From the NCBI RefSeq assembly GCF_037083825.1, contig NZ_JBAPLU010000006.1, forward strand, positions 150,383-214,382: a stretch of DNA of 64,000 bases, written 5' to 3'. Each line of letters opens with the position of its first letter. Position 1 is the stretch's first letter. Shown piece after piece: positions 8,261-16,502 of this stretch. The DNA comes from Klenkia sesuvii. GTDB lineage: Bacteria; Actinomycetota; Actinomycetes; Mycobacteriales; Geodermatophilaceae. A program made the position numbers and the translations under genes. A model generated the notes under the pieces. The model was not told the origin of the DNA. It saw nothing but the letters and a program-made list of their open reading frames with translations, and searched no databases.

Positions 8261-9469
8261 GTGATCGCCTTCGCCGCCGTCGTGGCCCTCGCGATGGTGC
8301 TGCTGCACAGCTGGCTGTGGTTCCGGCTCGTGCGCAGCACCACCCGCCCGGGCCGGGCCCGGCGGTGGCTGACCGCGGCGACCGTCGTCCTGGCGCTGCT
8401 GCCCACCGCGGCGGTGCTGGGCCGGCGGTCGCTGCCGCTCCCGGTGCAGGCGCCGCTGGACTGGGTCGGCTACACCTGGCTGGCCGTGGCGTTCTACGCC
8501 TTCCTGGCCCTGCTGGTGCTCGAGCCGGTGCGCTGGGTGCTGCGCGCGCTGCAGCGCCGCCGTCCGGCCGTGGTGGACGCGATCCCGCCGGGACCGGCGG
8601 ACGCACCCGTCGCCGAGCCGGCGGACGTCTCCCGGCGGCTGTTCCTGGCCCGCTCCCTGGCGGTGACGGCCGGGGTGGCCGCGGTCGGCACCGTCGGGTA
8701 CGGCTCCTGGTCGGCCCTCTCGGCCCCCGTGGTGCGGCGGGTGCCGATCGCGCTGGCCGGCCTGGACCCGGCGCTGGCCGGGTACCGCATCGTCACGTTC
8801 TCCGACGGCCACCTGTCGGCGACCTACGGCGGACGCCGCTTCGAGCGGCTGGTGGAGATGGTCAACGAGCAGTCCCCCGACGCGGTCGCGGTGGTCGGCG
8901 ACCTGGTCGACGGCGAGGTCGCCGAGCTGCGCCGCGACGCCGCCCCGCTCGCCGACCTCGTCAGCCGGGACGGGGCGTACTTCGTCACCGGCAACCACGA
9001 GTACTTCGTCGACACCGAGGCCTGGCTGCGCCACCTCGACGGCCTGGGCATGCAGGTGCTGCGCAACGAGCGGGTGGCGCTGCGCCGGGGCACGGGCACC
9101 TTCGACCTGGCCGGGATCGACGACCGGACGGCGGCCGCCTCGGGCCTGGCCGGGCACGGTGCCGACCTCGACGCCGCGCTCGACGGCCGGGACGACGCCG
9201 TCCCGGTGGTGCTGCTGGCGCACCAGCCGGTGCAGGTCGAGCAGGCCCGGCGCGCCGGGGTCGGGCTGCAGCTGAGCGGGCACACCCACGGCGGGCAGCT
9301 GTGGCCCTTCGACTACGCGGTGCGGCTGGACCAGCCCGCCGTGGAGGGCCTGTCCCGGCACGGCGACACCCAGCTGTACGTCACGTCGGGGGCCGGCTAC
9401 TGGGGGCCACCCGTGCGGGTCGGGGCGCGGCCGGAGATCACCGTCGTCGAGCTCCAGCCCGCGCCCTGA
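8261..9469 (+). CDS. membrane-anchored metallophosphoesterase (YkuE/YaeI-like)
   Basis: 402 residues. The first 95 contain three or so membrane helices. SRRLFLARSLAVTAGVAAVG, a twin-arginine-like segment followed by a hydrophobic stretch, occurs at about residues 127-146. The phosphoesterase domain then shows FSDGHLS, VVGDLVDGE, TGNHEYF, LLAHQP and SGHTHGGQLWPF, the complete two-metal ligand set. The domain is predicted to face outside the membrane; related proteins dephosphorylate lipids or nucleotides. GTG 8261 has GACAAT 6 bases upstream, which fits a leaderless transcript, and starts 10 bases after the CYTH-CHAD gene. Confidence 0.88.
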   Translation: MIAFAAVVALAMVLLHSWLWFRLVRSTTRPGRARRWLTAATVVLALLPTAAVLGRRSLPLPVQAPLDWVGYTWLAVAFYAFLALLVLEPVRWVLRALQRRRPAVVDAIPPGPADAPVAEPADVSRRLFLARSLAVTAGVAAVGTVGYGSWSALSAPVVRRVPIALAGLDPALAGYRIVTFSDGHLSATYGGRRFERLVEMVNEQSPDAVAVVGDLVDGEVAELRRDAAPLADLVSRDGAYFVTGNHEYFVDTEAWLRHLDGLGMQVLRNERVALRRGTGTFDLAGIDDRTAAASGLAGHGADLDAALDGRDDAVPVVLLAHQPVQVEQARRAGVGLQLSGHTHGGQLWPFDYAVRLDQPAVEGLSRHGDTQLYVTSGAGYWGPPVRVGARPEITVVELQPAP

Positions 9470-9475
9470 GCCCGG

Positions 9476-10051
9476 TCAGATCGACCGCAGGGCGGCGAAC
9501 GCCTCGTCGAGCAGCTGGGGGAGGGAGCTGCGGCCCGCACCGGCGGCCCAGCGGAGCAGGGCCGCGGTAGCCGCACGCAGGCAGGCGGCGACCACGACCA
9601 CCGTCGCGGCCCCCTCGGGCGTGTCGGGGTCGACGCCGAGCTCGGCCACGACCACCCGGGCCGACCGGTTCTCCCGGTCGGCGCCGCGCAGCTGCAGCGT
9701 GTGGTCCTCCCGCACGTAGCGCCAGCGGCGCAGCAGCAGACCCAGCTCGTCCTCGTCCAGCCCGCTGACCATCCGCTGCACACCGAGCCGGATCTGCTCG
9801 GGGAGGGGGACGCCGGCGGGCTGGCCGGCGAGGTGGGGGCCGATCCAGTCGAGGTCCTGCTCGGGCAGGACGACGTGCTCCTTGGTGCGGAAGTAGGCGT
9901 AGAAGGTGGGCACCGAGACCCCCGCGGCATGGGCGATCTCGCCGACCGACACCGTCGCGTAGCCCCGCTCGTCGAACAGGGCGAAAGCAGCCGTCGTGAT
10001 CCGGCGACGGGTCTCCGATCTTTTCTGCGCCCGCCAGTCTCGCTCTGCCAC
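9476..10051 (-). CDS. TetR/AcrR family transcriptional regulator
   Basis: 191 residues with a TetR helix-turn-helix near the N-terminus: RRRITTAAFALFDERGY, VSVGEIAHAAGVSVPTFYAYF, then a variable ligand-binding domain ending LPQLLDEAFAALRSI. The inducer and target are unknown. The start GTG 10051 is preceded on the minus strand by GACGAT at 6 bases. The gene ends 6 bases from the convergent metallophosphoesterase gene and is followed upstream by a second TetR gene. Confidence 0.87.
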   Translation of the reverse strand: MAERDWRAQKRSETRRRITTAAFALFDERGYATVSVGEIAHAAGVSVPTFYAYFRTKEHVVLPEQDLDWIGPHLAGQPAGVPLPEQIRLGVQRMVSGLDEDELGLLLRRWRYVREDHTLQLRGADRENRSARVVVAELGVDPDTPEGAATVVVVAACLRAATAALLRWAAGAGRSSLPQLLDEAFAALRSI

Positions 10052-10101
10052 GAGGGGATCGTCCCAGGTGCTCGCGGTGCCCGCCCTGCGGCCGGACCGG
10101 A

Positions 10102-10692
10102 TCAGCTCGGCACGTGCGGGCTGATCAGCACCGACAGCAACTGCTCGACCAGCACGCGCTCACCGGCCTCGTCACCGTCGGGGTCGGTGAACCAGCGGGC
10201 CATGACCGTCGAGCAGGCCGACTGCACCACCAGCGGGTGCAGGCCGTCGTCGGCCACCTCGCCGCGTCGACGGGCCCGGTCGAGCATCTCGAGCACCGCG
10301 TCGTTCCAGACCTCGACCGGCCCGATGGGCAGGCTGCCCGCCAGGGGGGAGTCGGGGCCGAGCGCGGGGACGGTCCGGCGCCAGGCCCGGGCCCGGGGGC
10401 TGCGCAGGGCGGCGCCGAGGGTCAGCAGCAGCCGGCGGCAGTCCTCGACCAGCGAGCCGGCGTCCTCGGTGGGCACCAGCTCGGGGTCGGGACCCTCGAA
10501 GGCGTCGCGGACCAGGTCGTCCTTGCTGGGCCAGCGCCGGTAGATGGTGGCCTTGCCGACCCCGGCCCGGCGGGCGACCTCGTCGAGGGCACACGCCTCG
10601 AGCCCGCCCTCGGCCAGCAGCGCGAGGGCCGCCTGCCGGATGGCGACGTCCAGGGCCGGGTCGCGGGGCCGGCCGACGGGCCGCCCGGTCAC
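10102..10692 (-). CDS. TetR/AcrR family transcriptional regulator
   Basis: 196 residues from GTG 10692. The N-terminus TGRPVGRPRDPALDVAI is the typical GRPR lead-in of TetR proteins, followed by a helix-turn-helix ending ARRAGVGKATIYRRWPSK and a C-terminal domain of the TetR_C type. An in-frame ATG at 10791 would add 33 residues that look non-coding (aromatic, Arg-rich), so the shorter start is preferred. It is divergent from the GntR gene, and the shared intergenic region 10693-10872 contains a palindrome at 10814. The regulated genes are not evident. Confidence 0.85.
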   Translation of the reverse strand: MTGRPVGRPRDPALDVAIRQAALALLAEGGLEACALDEVARRAGVGKATIYRRWPSKDDLVRDAFEGPDPELVPTEDAGSLVEDCRRLLLTLGAALRSPRARAWRRTVPALGPDSPLAGSLPIGPVEVWNDAVLEMLDRARRRGEVADDGLHPLVVQSACSTVMARWFTDPDGDEAGERVLVEQLLSVLISPHVPS

Positions 10693-10813
10693 CGATGTGT
10701 CGGTCTGCAACTGTTGCCCCCGGCTAGGTCGGAACGGAATGGTCCAAAAGTAGGGCGTGCGGGTCCTCGATGCCAGACCTGGAGTCGCCATCGTCGAGCC
10801 GTAGTCGTCATGT

Positions 10814-10823
10814 CGTCTAGACG
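10814..10823. promoter_or_regulatory. palindromic GntR/HutC-type operator candidate
   Basis: CGTCTAGACG is a perfect 10-bp palindrome 50 bases before the GntR gene start. Its GTCTAGAC core is the core of known HutC/DasR-type operators (dre sites, TGGTCTAGACCA). Autoregulation of the GntR gene is the simplest reading. Confidence 0.5.
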
Positions 10824-10872
10824 TCTGGCGATCGAGTACCTTTCGGGGCGTGGTCGTCGAGAGGGGTCGTCG

Positions 10873-11610
10873 GTGAGCCCGGACGCCGGGCCGAAGTACC
10901 TGGCCGTGCGCGAGCACCTGCGGCGCCGGGTCGCCGACCTGCCCGAGCACACGCTGCTCCCGCCCGAGCCGGTGCTGTGCGAGGAGTACGGGGTCAGCCG
11001 CATCACCCTGCGCCGGGCCGTCGACGGCCTCGTCGCCGACGGGCACCTGGTGCGCGAGCAGGGCCGCGGCACCTACGTGACCCGGCCCGGCATCCGGCAC
11101 GAGTACCGCGAGAGCTTCGTGCACCGCATCGCCGGCTTCCACTCGGTCATGACCGAGCAGGGCGCCCAGGTCGGCACCACCGTCCTCGGCCAGCAGGTGC
11201 TCGCCGCCCCGCCGGCCGTGGCCACCGAGCTGCGCCTCGAGCCCGCCGAGCAGGTCGTGGAGCTGGTGCGGTTGCGGTCGGTCGACGGCCTGCCCAACCA
11301 CGTCGTCCGCTCGTTCCTGCCGGCCGAGGACTACCCCAAGGCGGCCACCGAGGACTTCGGCCACGGGTCGCTCTACGAGTTCCTGCGCCGCGAGTACGAG
11401 GCCGACCTCGCCCGGGCCCGCATCGTGGTCGACGTCGGCACCGCCGGGGCCGAGGAGGCCGAGGTGCTGCAGGTGGTCGCCGGCTCGCCGCTGCTCGTCG
11501 TCCGCACCACGGTGCTCGACGGTTTCGGCAACCCGCTCGTGCACTCCTTCTCCCGGCTGCGGCCCGACGTCAGCCAGGTGGAGTTCGAGGTCTCGGTCAA
11601 CGGCCGCTGA
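10873..11610 (+). CDS. GntR family regulator, HutC subfamily (UTRA domain)
   Basis: 245 residues. The N-terminal winged helix reads PKYLAVREHLRRRVADLPEH, LLPPEPVLCEEYGVSRITLR and DGLVADGHLVREQGRGTYV. The C-terminal UTRA ligand domain (about 85-240) has the typical LAAPPAVATELRLEPAEQVV and VRLRSVDGLPNHVV blocks. UTRA regulators sense small metabolites such as sugar phosphates or amino acids. GTG 10873 is chosen because homology begins at PDAGPKYLAVRE. The palindrome at 10814-10823 is a likely self-binding site. The neighbours do not reveal a pathway. Confidence 0.87.
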   Translation: MSPDAGPKYLAVREHLRRRVADLPEHTLLPPEPVLCEEYGVSRITLRRAVDGLVADGHLVREQGRGTYVTRPGIRHEYRESFVHRIAGFHSVMTEQGAQVGTTVLGQQVLAAPPAVATELRLEPAEQVVELVRLRSVDGLPNHVVRSFLPAEDYPKAATEDFGHGSLYEFLRREYEADLARARIVVDVGTAGAEEAEVLQVVAGSPLLVVRTTVLDGFGNPLVHSFSRLRPDVSQVEFEVSVNGR

Positions 11611-11645
11611 CGGCGCGCCCAGGTCGTCGTCCTACCGTCTGGGGC

Positions 11646-12116
11646 GTGATCACCGCCAGCGGGACCCGTCGGGTGCCCGACCGACGAGCCGATGTCTGGG
11701 CGGCCCTGGCCGTCCTGCACCCCTACTGTGCGGTGTGCGACGTCACCTACGTCGTCGACGGGCCCACGAGGAAGGGCACCACGTTCGTGTGCGCCCCGGG
11801 CGAGGGCGCCCGACCCGGGGCAGGGGCGCCGAAGGGCACCATCGTGGAGTGGACGCCGGCCCGGGTCGTGGAGACCCGGTTGGAGCTGACCCCCGAGACG
11901 TGGACGACCCGCATCGAGCTCGCCGACGCCGGCAAGGGCGGGGCCGAGGGCACCGACGTCACCATCACCGTGACCCACGAACCGGTCGGGGGCTCCCGGT
12001 TGGTGCGCCTCGTGCAGCGCGGTGCGATCACCCGGCTCGTGCAGCGCACGGTCGACAGCGAGCTGGCCAAGCTGCCCGAGCACCTGGCCCAGGCCCGGCT
12101 CACCGGCGACGCGTGA
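11646..12116 (+). CDS. SRPBCC family protein
   Basis: 156 residues with the START/SRPBCC pattern: an N-terminal strand (TASGTRRVPDRRADVWAALA), a glycine/proline loop and a long C-terminal helix ending VQRTVDSELAKLPEHLAQA. The family binds hydrophobic small molecules in a deep cavity; the ligand is unknown. GTG 11646 is preceded by TACCGT at 7 bases, a leaderless arrangement. The 3' end overlaps the convergent small gene by 17 bases. Confidence 0.8.
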   Translation: MITASGTRRVPDRRADVWAALAVLHPYCAVCDVTYVVDGPTRKGTTFVCAPGEGARPGAGAPKGTIVEWTPARVVETRLELTPETWTTRIELADAGKGGAEGTDVTITVTHEPVGGSRLVRLVQRGAITRLVQRTVDSELAKLPEHLAQARLTGDA

Positions 12117-12378
12117 CCGCTGCCTCGTAGTCGGGGTAGGTGGCCAGCACGTCCTCGATCTCGACCATGTCGGGGAAGTCGGGGACGTCCTGGTGCTTCT
12201 TCATGAAGTCGACGGTCTCGGCCACCAGGTCGGCCTCGTCGCCGGACTCCACCCCCAGCTGCTCGAGCACCGACGGGGTGAGCCGGAACCAGGTCTCGAC
12301 GTCCTCCTCGCCGTCGCTCAGGCGGACGACGTACTGCAGGTCGCCCTGGTCCTCGATGTCGTAGTCCTCGGCAGGCAT
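12100..12378 (-). CDS. conserved small acidic protein of unknown function
   Basis: A 92-residue acidic protein (MPAEDYDIEDQGDLQYVVRL) with no signal peptide or membrane segment. The central part, TWFRLTPSVLEQLGVESGDE, and the regular spacing of hydrophobic residues indicate a folded protein. I do not recognise the family. It overlaps the convergent SRPBCC gene by 17 bases and lies upstream of, and in the same direction as, the MBL-fold gene. Confidence 0.72.
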   Translation of the reverse strand: MPAEDYDIEDQGDLQYVVRLSDGEEDVETWFRLTPSVLEQLGVESGDEADLVAETVDFMKKHQDVPDFPDMVEIEDVLATYPDYEAAVTRRR

Positions 12379-12410
12379 GGCGCCCCCGTACCCAGGTCGG
12401 TCGCGTGCAC

Positions 12411-13046
12411 TCAGACCGTGACCGACTCCCCAGGGGCCAGCCGCGTGTAGCTGCCCGGCACCCCCGGGCCGCCCTCGCCGAGGAAGTTCGCGCCGACCAT
12501 CAACCCGGTCTCGTTGAGCAGTCCGTCGTGGACGGCGTAGGACTGCGTCGGGGCCACCGCGCGCACGTAGTCGACGAGCTCACCGGTCTTCGACCACGGC
12601 GCGTGCAGCGGGAGCAGGAGGGTCTCGACGCCGCCCTCGGGGACGGTCAGCGCGTCGCCGGGGTGGAACACCCGCCCGTCGACGAGGAACCCGACGTTGG
12701 CGATGCGGGGGATGTCGGGGTGGATCACGGCGTGCCACTCGCCCTGCACGCCGACCTCGAACCCGGCCGCGGTGAACGCGTCGCCGTGGCCCACCACGTG
12801 CACCTGCGGGCCGGCGTCGAGCTGCTCGGCGACCGACCGGTTGGTCCACACCTGCAGGTCGCCGTCGTCGGCCAGCGCGCGGCGGGTGCGCTCGACGTCG
12901 AGGTGGTCGACGTGCTCGTGGGTGACGAGCACCGCCGAGGCGCCGGTCCAGGCGGCCTCCTCGGTGAACGCGCCGGGGTCGACGAGCAGGCGGCGCTCGC
13001 CCTCGGACAGGACGACGCAGGCGTGCCCGTGCTTGGTGAGCTCCAT
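12411..13046 (-). CDS. MBL-fold metal-dependent hydrolase (UlaG/YtkL-like)
   Basis: 211 residues. The metallo-beta-lactamase signature VLVTHEHVDHLD (HxHxDH) follows LLVDPGAF, and later metal ligands are in FHPGDAL and YAVHDGLLN. The short, single-domain form resembles UlaG/YtkL-type hydrolases rather than beta-lactamases. The substrate is unknown. ATG 13046 is preferred over the in-frame upstream GTG because MELTKHGHACVVL is the conserved start, and CACCGT lies 6 bases upstream on the minus strand. Confidence 0.85.
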   Translation of the reverse strand: MELTKHGHACVVLSEGERRLLVDPGAFTEEAAWTGASAVLVTHEHVDHLDVERTRRALADDGDLQVWTNRSVAEQLDAGPQVHVVGHGDAFTAAGFEVGVQGEWHAVIHPDIPRIANVGFLVDGRVFHPGDALTVPEGGVETLLLPLHAPWSKTGELVDYVRAVAPTQSYAVHDGLLNETGLMVGANFLGEGGPGVPGSYTRLAPGESVTV

Positions 13047-13262
13047 GGTGGGACGGTGCCACGCCCGCATGCGCCGCGCAGCACGTGTCCCGGCGGCTCC
13101 TCAGCGAGTCCTCAGCGGCTCGGCAGTCGCTTCCCAGGGACGTGACACGCCGTGGTCACCTGCGGGTTCCCCACCTTGATGGTGGAGAGCTGACCAACCC
13201 GGACGGGTGATTCGTGGTGGGCGTCCCTGCGCCGGGCCCCGGGGGGCGCCGAACGTCAGGGC

Positions 13263-13469
13263 ATGAGCGAACTCGTGTTGACCCTCGCCGCCGCCCAGGG
13301 CCGCAGCACCGGCACCTGGCACGCCGTCGAGCTGCACCGCAGCCCCTCGGAGCTGGACGGCGCCTGCGAGGTGGCCGTTTGCGGTGCCCTGGCCCGCGTC
13401 GACGCCGAGCAGGTCTGGGACGGCGCCGACGACGACAGCTGCGAGGCCTGCGCCGACCTCCTCTGCTGA
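13263..13469 (+). CDS. small Cys-containing protein of unknown function
   Basis: 68 residues beginning MSELVLTLAAAQG and ending with three cysteines (DSCEACADLLC) plus a Cys-Glu-Val-Ala-Val-Cys pair in the middle, which could form a small zinc-binding site. GAACGT lies 6 bases before the ATG, as in many leaderless genes here, and the stop is followed by two strong hairpins. These features support a real gene. No function can be given. Confidence 0.6.
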   Translation: MSELVLTLAAAQGRSTGTWHAVELHRSPSELDGACEVAVCGALARVDAEQVWDGADDDSCEACADLLC

Positions 13470-13480
13470 CCCGCTCCTCG

Positions 13481-13503
13481 GCGCACCCGCTGGCCGGGTG
13501 CGC
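13481..13503. terminator. hairpin terminator (9-bp perfect stem)
   Basis: GCGCACCCG and CGGGTGCGC pair perfectly around a 5-nt loop (CTGGC), 12 bases after the small gene's stop. There is no T-tract, as is common for actinobacterial terminators. Confidence 0.6.
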
Positions 13504-13537
13504 TCCCGCAGGGTCATGCCGTCGACCGACCCGCCTC

Positions 13538-13566
13538 GGTGCGCACCTGACGGCCAGGTGCGCACC
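13538..13566. terminator. hairpin terminator (12-bp perfect stem)
   Basis: GGTGCGCACCTG and CAGGTGCGCACC form a perfect 12-bp stem with loop ACGGC. It lies between the convergent small gene and the enoyl-CoA hydratase gene and could stop transcription from both sides. It shares the GCGCACC core with the hairpin at 13481. Confidence 0.65.
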
Positions 13567-13623
13567 TCCGCGGACTCCTCGCCCCGCTGACCCGCGTGGG
13601 GGCGCGGTTCCCGCCGTGCTGCG

Positions 13624-14391
13624 CTAGTTGCCCCGGAACTCGGGCTTGCGCTTGCCGAGGAAGGCCTCGACGGCCTCGGTGTGGTCGTGGGTGTGGCCGA
13701 GCTGGGCCTGCAACCGCGCCTCGTGGGCCAGGGTGGTCTCCAGGGAGTCGGTGGCCGCGGTGGCCAGCACCTCCTTGACCGCGCGGTAGGCCGCGGTGGG
13801 GCCCGCGGCCAGCCGCCCGGCCAGCTCCTGTGCGGTGGTCAGCACCTCCTCGGCGGGCACCACGCGGTGCACCAGACCCCACTCCGCGGCCTGCTCGGCG
13901 GTGAACGGGGCCGGGAACAGCAGCAGCTCGGCCGCCCGGGAGCCGCCCACGCAGTGCACCAGCCGCGAGGCCAGGGCCGAGTCGCTGCCCAGGCCCACCC
14001 CCGTGAACGCGGTGGTGAACTTGGCGCCGGCGGCCGCGACCCGTAGGTCGCCGCCCAGCGCCAGCCCGAGCCCGGCGCCCGCGCACGCCCCGTTGACGGC
14101 CACGACGACCGGCACGGGGACAGCGGCCAGGGCCAGCACCATCGGGTTGTACTCGGTGACGACGACGTCGAGCGCCGGCTTGCCGTCGCGGATCTCCGCG
14201 ACGTGCTGGGCGAGGTCCTGGCCGACGCAGAACGCCGTGCCCGTGCCGGTGATGACCACCGCCCGCACCGACTCGTCGATCGCCACGGCCCGCAGCTCGT
14301 CGATCATCGACAGCCGGATCTCGTGGGTGAGCCCGGGGGCGGGCAGAATCAGCGTCGCCACGCCACCGTCGTCGGTGCGCTGCACGGACAT
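13624..14391 (-). CDS. enoyl-CoA hydratase/isomerase family protein (PaaG-like)
   Basis: 255 residues of the crotonase fold. AFCVGQDLAQHV and VNGACAGAGLGLALGGDLRVA provide the oxyanion hole, and GLGSDSALAS corresponds to the Asp-containing loop of PaaG-type isomerases (PDSGGT). The context with a hydroxyacyl-CoA dehydrogenase and thiolase points to beta-oxidation of a fatty or aromatic acyl-CoA; PaaG homologues isomerise the phenylacetyl-CoA epoxide. Other paa genes are absent, so the substrate remains open. ATG 14391 is the start; it lies 10 bases after the dehydrogenase stop in a three-gene operon. Confidence 0.87.
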   Translation of the reverse strand: MSVQRTDDGGVATLILPAPGLTHEIRLSMIDELRAVAIDESVRAVVITGTGTAFCVGQDLAQHVAEIRDGKPALDVVVTEYNPMVLALAAVPVPVVVAVNGACAGAGLGLALGGDLRVAAAGAKFTTAFTGVGLGSDSALASRLVHCVGGSRAAELLLFPAPFTAEQAAEWGLVHRVVPAEEVLTTAQELAGRLAAGPTAAYRAVKEVLATAATDSLETTLAHEARLQAQLGHTHDHTEAVEAFLGKRKPEFRGN

Positions 14392-14401
14392 CGTCGTCTC
14401 C

Positions 14402-15247
14402 TCAGCCGTAGTCGTGGAACCCGCGACCGGTCTTGCGGCCCAGGTCCCCGGCGGCCACCTTGTCACGCAGCAGCTGCGGTGGGGTGAACCGGTCGCCCAG
14501 CGTGGAGGTCAGGTACTCCGCGACGGCCAGCCGCACGTCGAGGCCGACCAGGTCGGTCGAGCGCAGCGGGCCCATGGGGTGCCGGTAGCCCAGCTCCATC
14601 GCGGTGTCGATGGCCTCGGCGTCGGCCACGCCCTCCTCGAGCATGCGGATGGCCTCCAGGCCCAGCAGCACCCCCAGCCGGGAGGAGGCGAACCCGGGGG
14701 AGTCGCGGACGACGATGCCGGTCTTGCCCAGCTCGTCGGCCCACCGCCGGGCAGTGGCCACGACGTCGTCGGCGGTCTCGGCGGCGACCACGACCTCGAC
14801 CAGCTTGGACGAGGGCACCGGGTTGAAGAAGTGCATGCCGACGAAGCGGGCCGGCCGGTCGAGCGCGGCGGCCAGCTCGGTGACCGACAGCGAGCTGGTG
14901 TTGGTGGCCAGCACCGCGTCGGGGGCGAGCACGCCCTCGACCGCGCGCAGCACCTCGATCTTCAGCGCCGGCACCTCGGGCACCGCCTCGACCACCAGCT
15001 CGCAGTCGCCGGGCAGCTGCGCCGGGGTGTCGACCATGTGCAGCCGGGCGGCGGCGTCGGCGACGGACCCCTCGAGCTTGCCGCGGCGGGCGGCCTCCTC
15101 GAGCCCGGCGACGATGCGGTCCTGCGCGGCCTGCGCCGCCTCGCTGCCGGCCTCCACGACGTGCACGTGCGCCCCGGTGCCGAGCAGCCCCTGGGCGATG
15201 CCGCCGCCCATGCGCCCACCCCCGACGACCCCGACGGTGCGGGCCAT
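14402..15247 (-). CDS. 3-hydroxyacyl-CoA dehydrogenase (3-hydroxybutyryl-CoA dehydrogenase type)
   Basis: 281 residues with the NAD-binding motif GVVGGGRMGGGIAQGL at the N-terminus, NTSSLSVTELA, the catalytic GMHFFNPVPSSKLVEVV region and the C-terminal helical domain ending GRKTGRGFHDYG. It oxidises 3-hydroxyacyl-CoA to 3-ketoacyl-CoA using NAD. The single-domain length is that of FadB2/PaaC-type enzymes. The ATG overlaps the thiolase stop (TGATG), so the thiolase, dehydrogenase and hydratase form one leftward operon. Confidence 0.92.
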   Translation of the reverse strand: MARTVGVVGGGRMGGGIAQGLLGTGAHVHVVEAGSEAAQAAQDRIVAGLEEAARRGKLEGSVADAAARLHMVDTPAQLPGDCELVVEAVPEVPALKIEVLRAVEGVLAPDAVLATNTSSLSVTELAAALDRPARFVGMHFFNPVPSSKLVEVVVAAETADDVVATARRWADELGKTGIVVRDSPGFASSRLGVLLGLEAIRMLEEGVADAEAIDTAMELGYRHPMGPLRSTDLVGLDVRLAVAEYLTSTLGDRFTPPQLLRDKVAAGDLGRKTGRGFHDYG

Positions 15248-16482
15248 CAGACGCGCTCGACCAGCATCGAGACACCCTGGCCCACGCCCACGCACAAGGT
15301 GGCCAGCCCGCGGCGGCCGCCCTCGCGCTCGAGCCGGCCCATGAGCGTCACCAGGATGCGGGCGCCCGAGCACCCCAGCGGGTGGCCCAGGGCGATGGCG
15401 CCGCCGTCGGAGTTGACGATCTCCTCGTCGATGCCCAGCCGGCGCAGCACCCCGAGGGACTGGGCGGCGAAGGCCTCGTTGAGCTCGACGGCGTCGAGGT
15501 CGGCGACGCCCCACCCGGCCTTGGCCAGCGCCTTCTCGGTGGCCGGCACCGGGCCCAGGCCCATCACGTTGGGGGCGACGCCGGCGGAGGCGGAGACGAC
15601 CACGCGGGCGCGGGGGGTGAGGCCGTGCCGCTCGACGGCCTCGGCGGAGGCCAGCACCAGCGCGGCGGCGCCGTCGGACAGCGGGGAGCTGTTGCCGGCC
15701 GTGACGATGCCGTTCTTCCGGAACACCGGCTTGAGCTTGGCCAGCGACTCGGTGGAGGAACCCGGCCGCGGGCCCTCGTCGCGGGTGACGGTGACGGTCT
15801 CCTTCTTGCCGACGACGTCGACCGGCACGATCTCGGCGTCGAAGCGGCCGGCCTCGGCGGCGGCGACGGCGCGGGTGTGGCTGCGCACCGCGAAGGCGTC
15901 GCACTCGTCGCGGGTCAGCCCGTCCAGCGCCGCGATCTCCTCGGCGGTCTCGCCCATCGAGAGGGTGATCTTGCGGGTGCGGGGGTCCTCGGGGTGCTCG
16001 ACGGCGCGGTCGTGCGCGGCGAAGGTGGGGTTGACGAACCGCCAGCCCAGCGAGGTGTCCACGACCTCGCCGGGGCGGGCCCAGGGCGTGCCGGGCTTGG
16101 CCATCACCCAGGGGGCGCGGGTCATGGACTCCACCCCGCCGGCGATGGCCAGGTCCAGCTCGCCGGCCCGGATGGCCGCGGCGGCCGAGGCGGTGGCGGT
16201 CAGGCCCGAGGCGCACAGCCGGTTGGTGGTGTAGCCGGGCACGGTGTCGGGCAGGCCGGCCAGCAGCACGGCCATGCGGGCGACGTCGCGGTTGTCCTCG
16301 CCGGCCTGGTTGGCCGCCCCGAGCACGACCTCCTCGACGGCGTCGGCGGGCGCACCCGACCGGCGCAGGGCCTCCCCGACCACCAGCGCGGCCAGGTCGT
16401 CGGGGCGGACGCCGGCCAGTGCGCCGCCGTACTTGCCCTGGGGGGTGCGCACCCCGTCGACCAGGTAGACCTCGGACACCAT
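15247..16482 (-). CDS. thiolase family protein (acetyl-CoA acyltransferase)
   Basis: 411 residues with the full thiolase set: the nucleophile in NRLCASGLTATASAA (Cys about residue 90), the NEAFAAQ box, GGAIALGHPLGCSGAR with its His, and the C-terminal CVGVGQG Cys. It cleaves 3-ketoacyl-CoA to acetyl-CoA and a shortened acyl-CoA. It is the first gene of the leftward beta-oxidation operon. ATG 16482 has a GAGGAG Shine-Dalgarno, and a TetR-type inverted repeat (16503-16518) lies just upstream. Confidence 0.93.
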   Translation of the reverse strand: MVSEVYLVDGVRTPQGKYGGALAGVRPDDLAALVVGEALRRSGAPADAVEEVVLGAANQAGEDNRDVARMAVLLAGLPDTVPGYTTNRLCASGLTATASAAAAIRAGELDLAIAGGVESMTRAPWVMAKPGTPWARPGEVVDTSLGWRFVNPTFAAHDRAVEHPEDPRTRKITLSMGETAEEIAALDGLTRDECDAFAVRSHTRAVAAAEAGRFDAEIVPVDVVGKKETVTVTRDEGPRPGSSTESLAKLKPVFRKNGIVTAGNSSPLSDGAAALVLASAEAVERHGLTPRARVVVSASAGVAPNVMGLGPVPATEKALAKAGWGVADLDAVELNEAFAAQSLGVLRRLGIDEEIVNSDGGAIALGHPLGCSGARILVTLMGRLEREGGRRGLATLCVGVGQGVSMLVERV

Positions 16483-16502
16483 CGTCACTCCTCGACTGGT
16501 TG

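Noticed and set aside
10692..10791. Longer TetR protein starting at ATG 10791
   Set aside because: The extra residues are aromatic and Arg-rich without TetR similarity and extend toward the GntR control region; the GRPVGRPRDP start fits the family.
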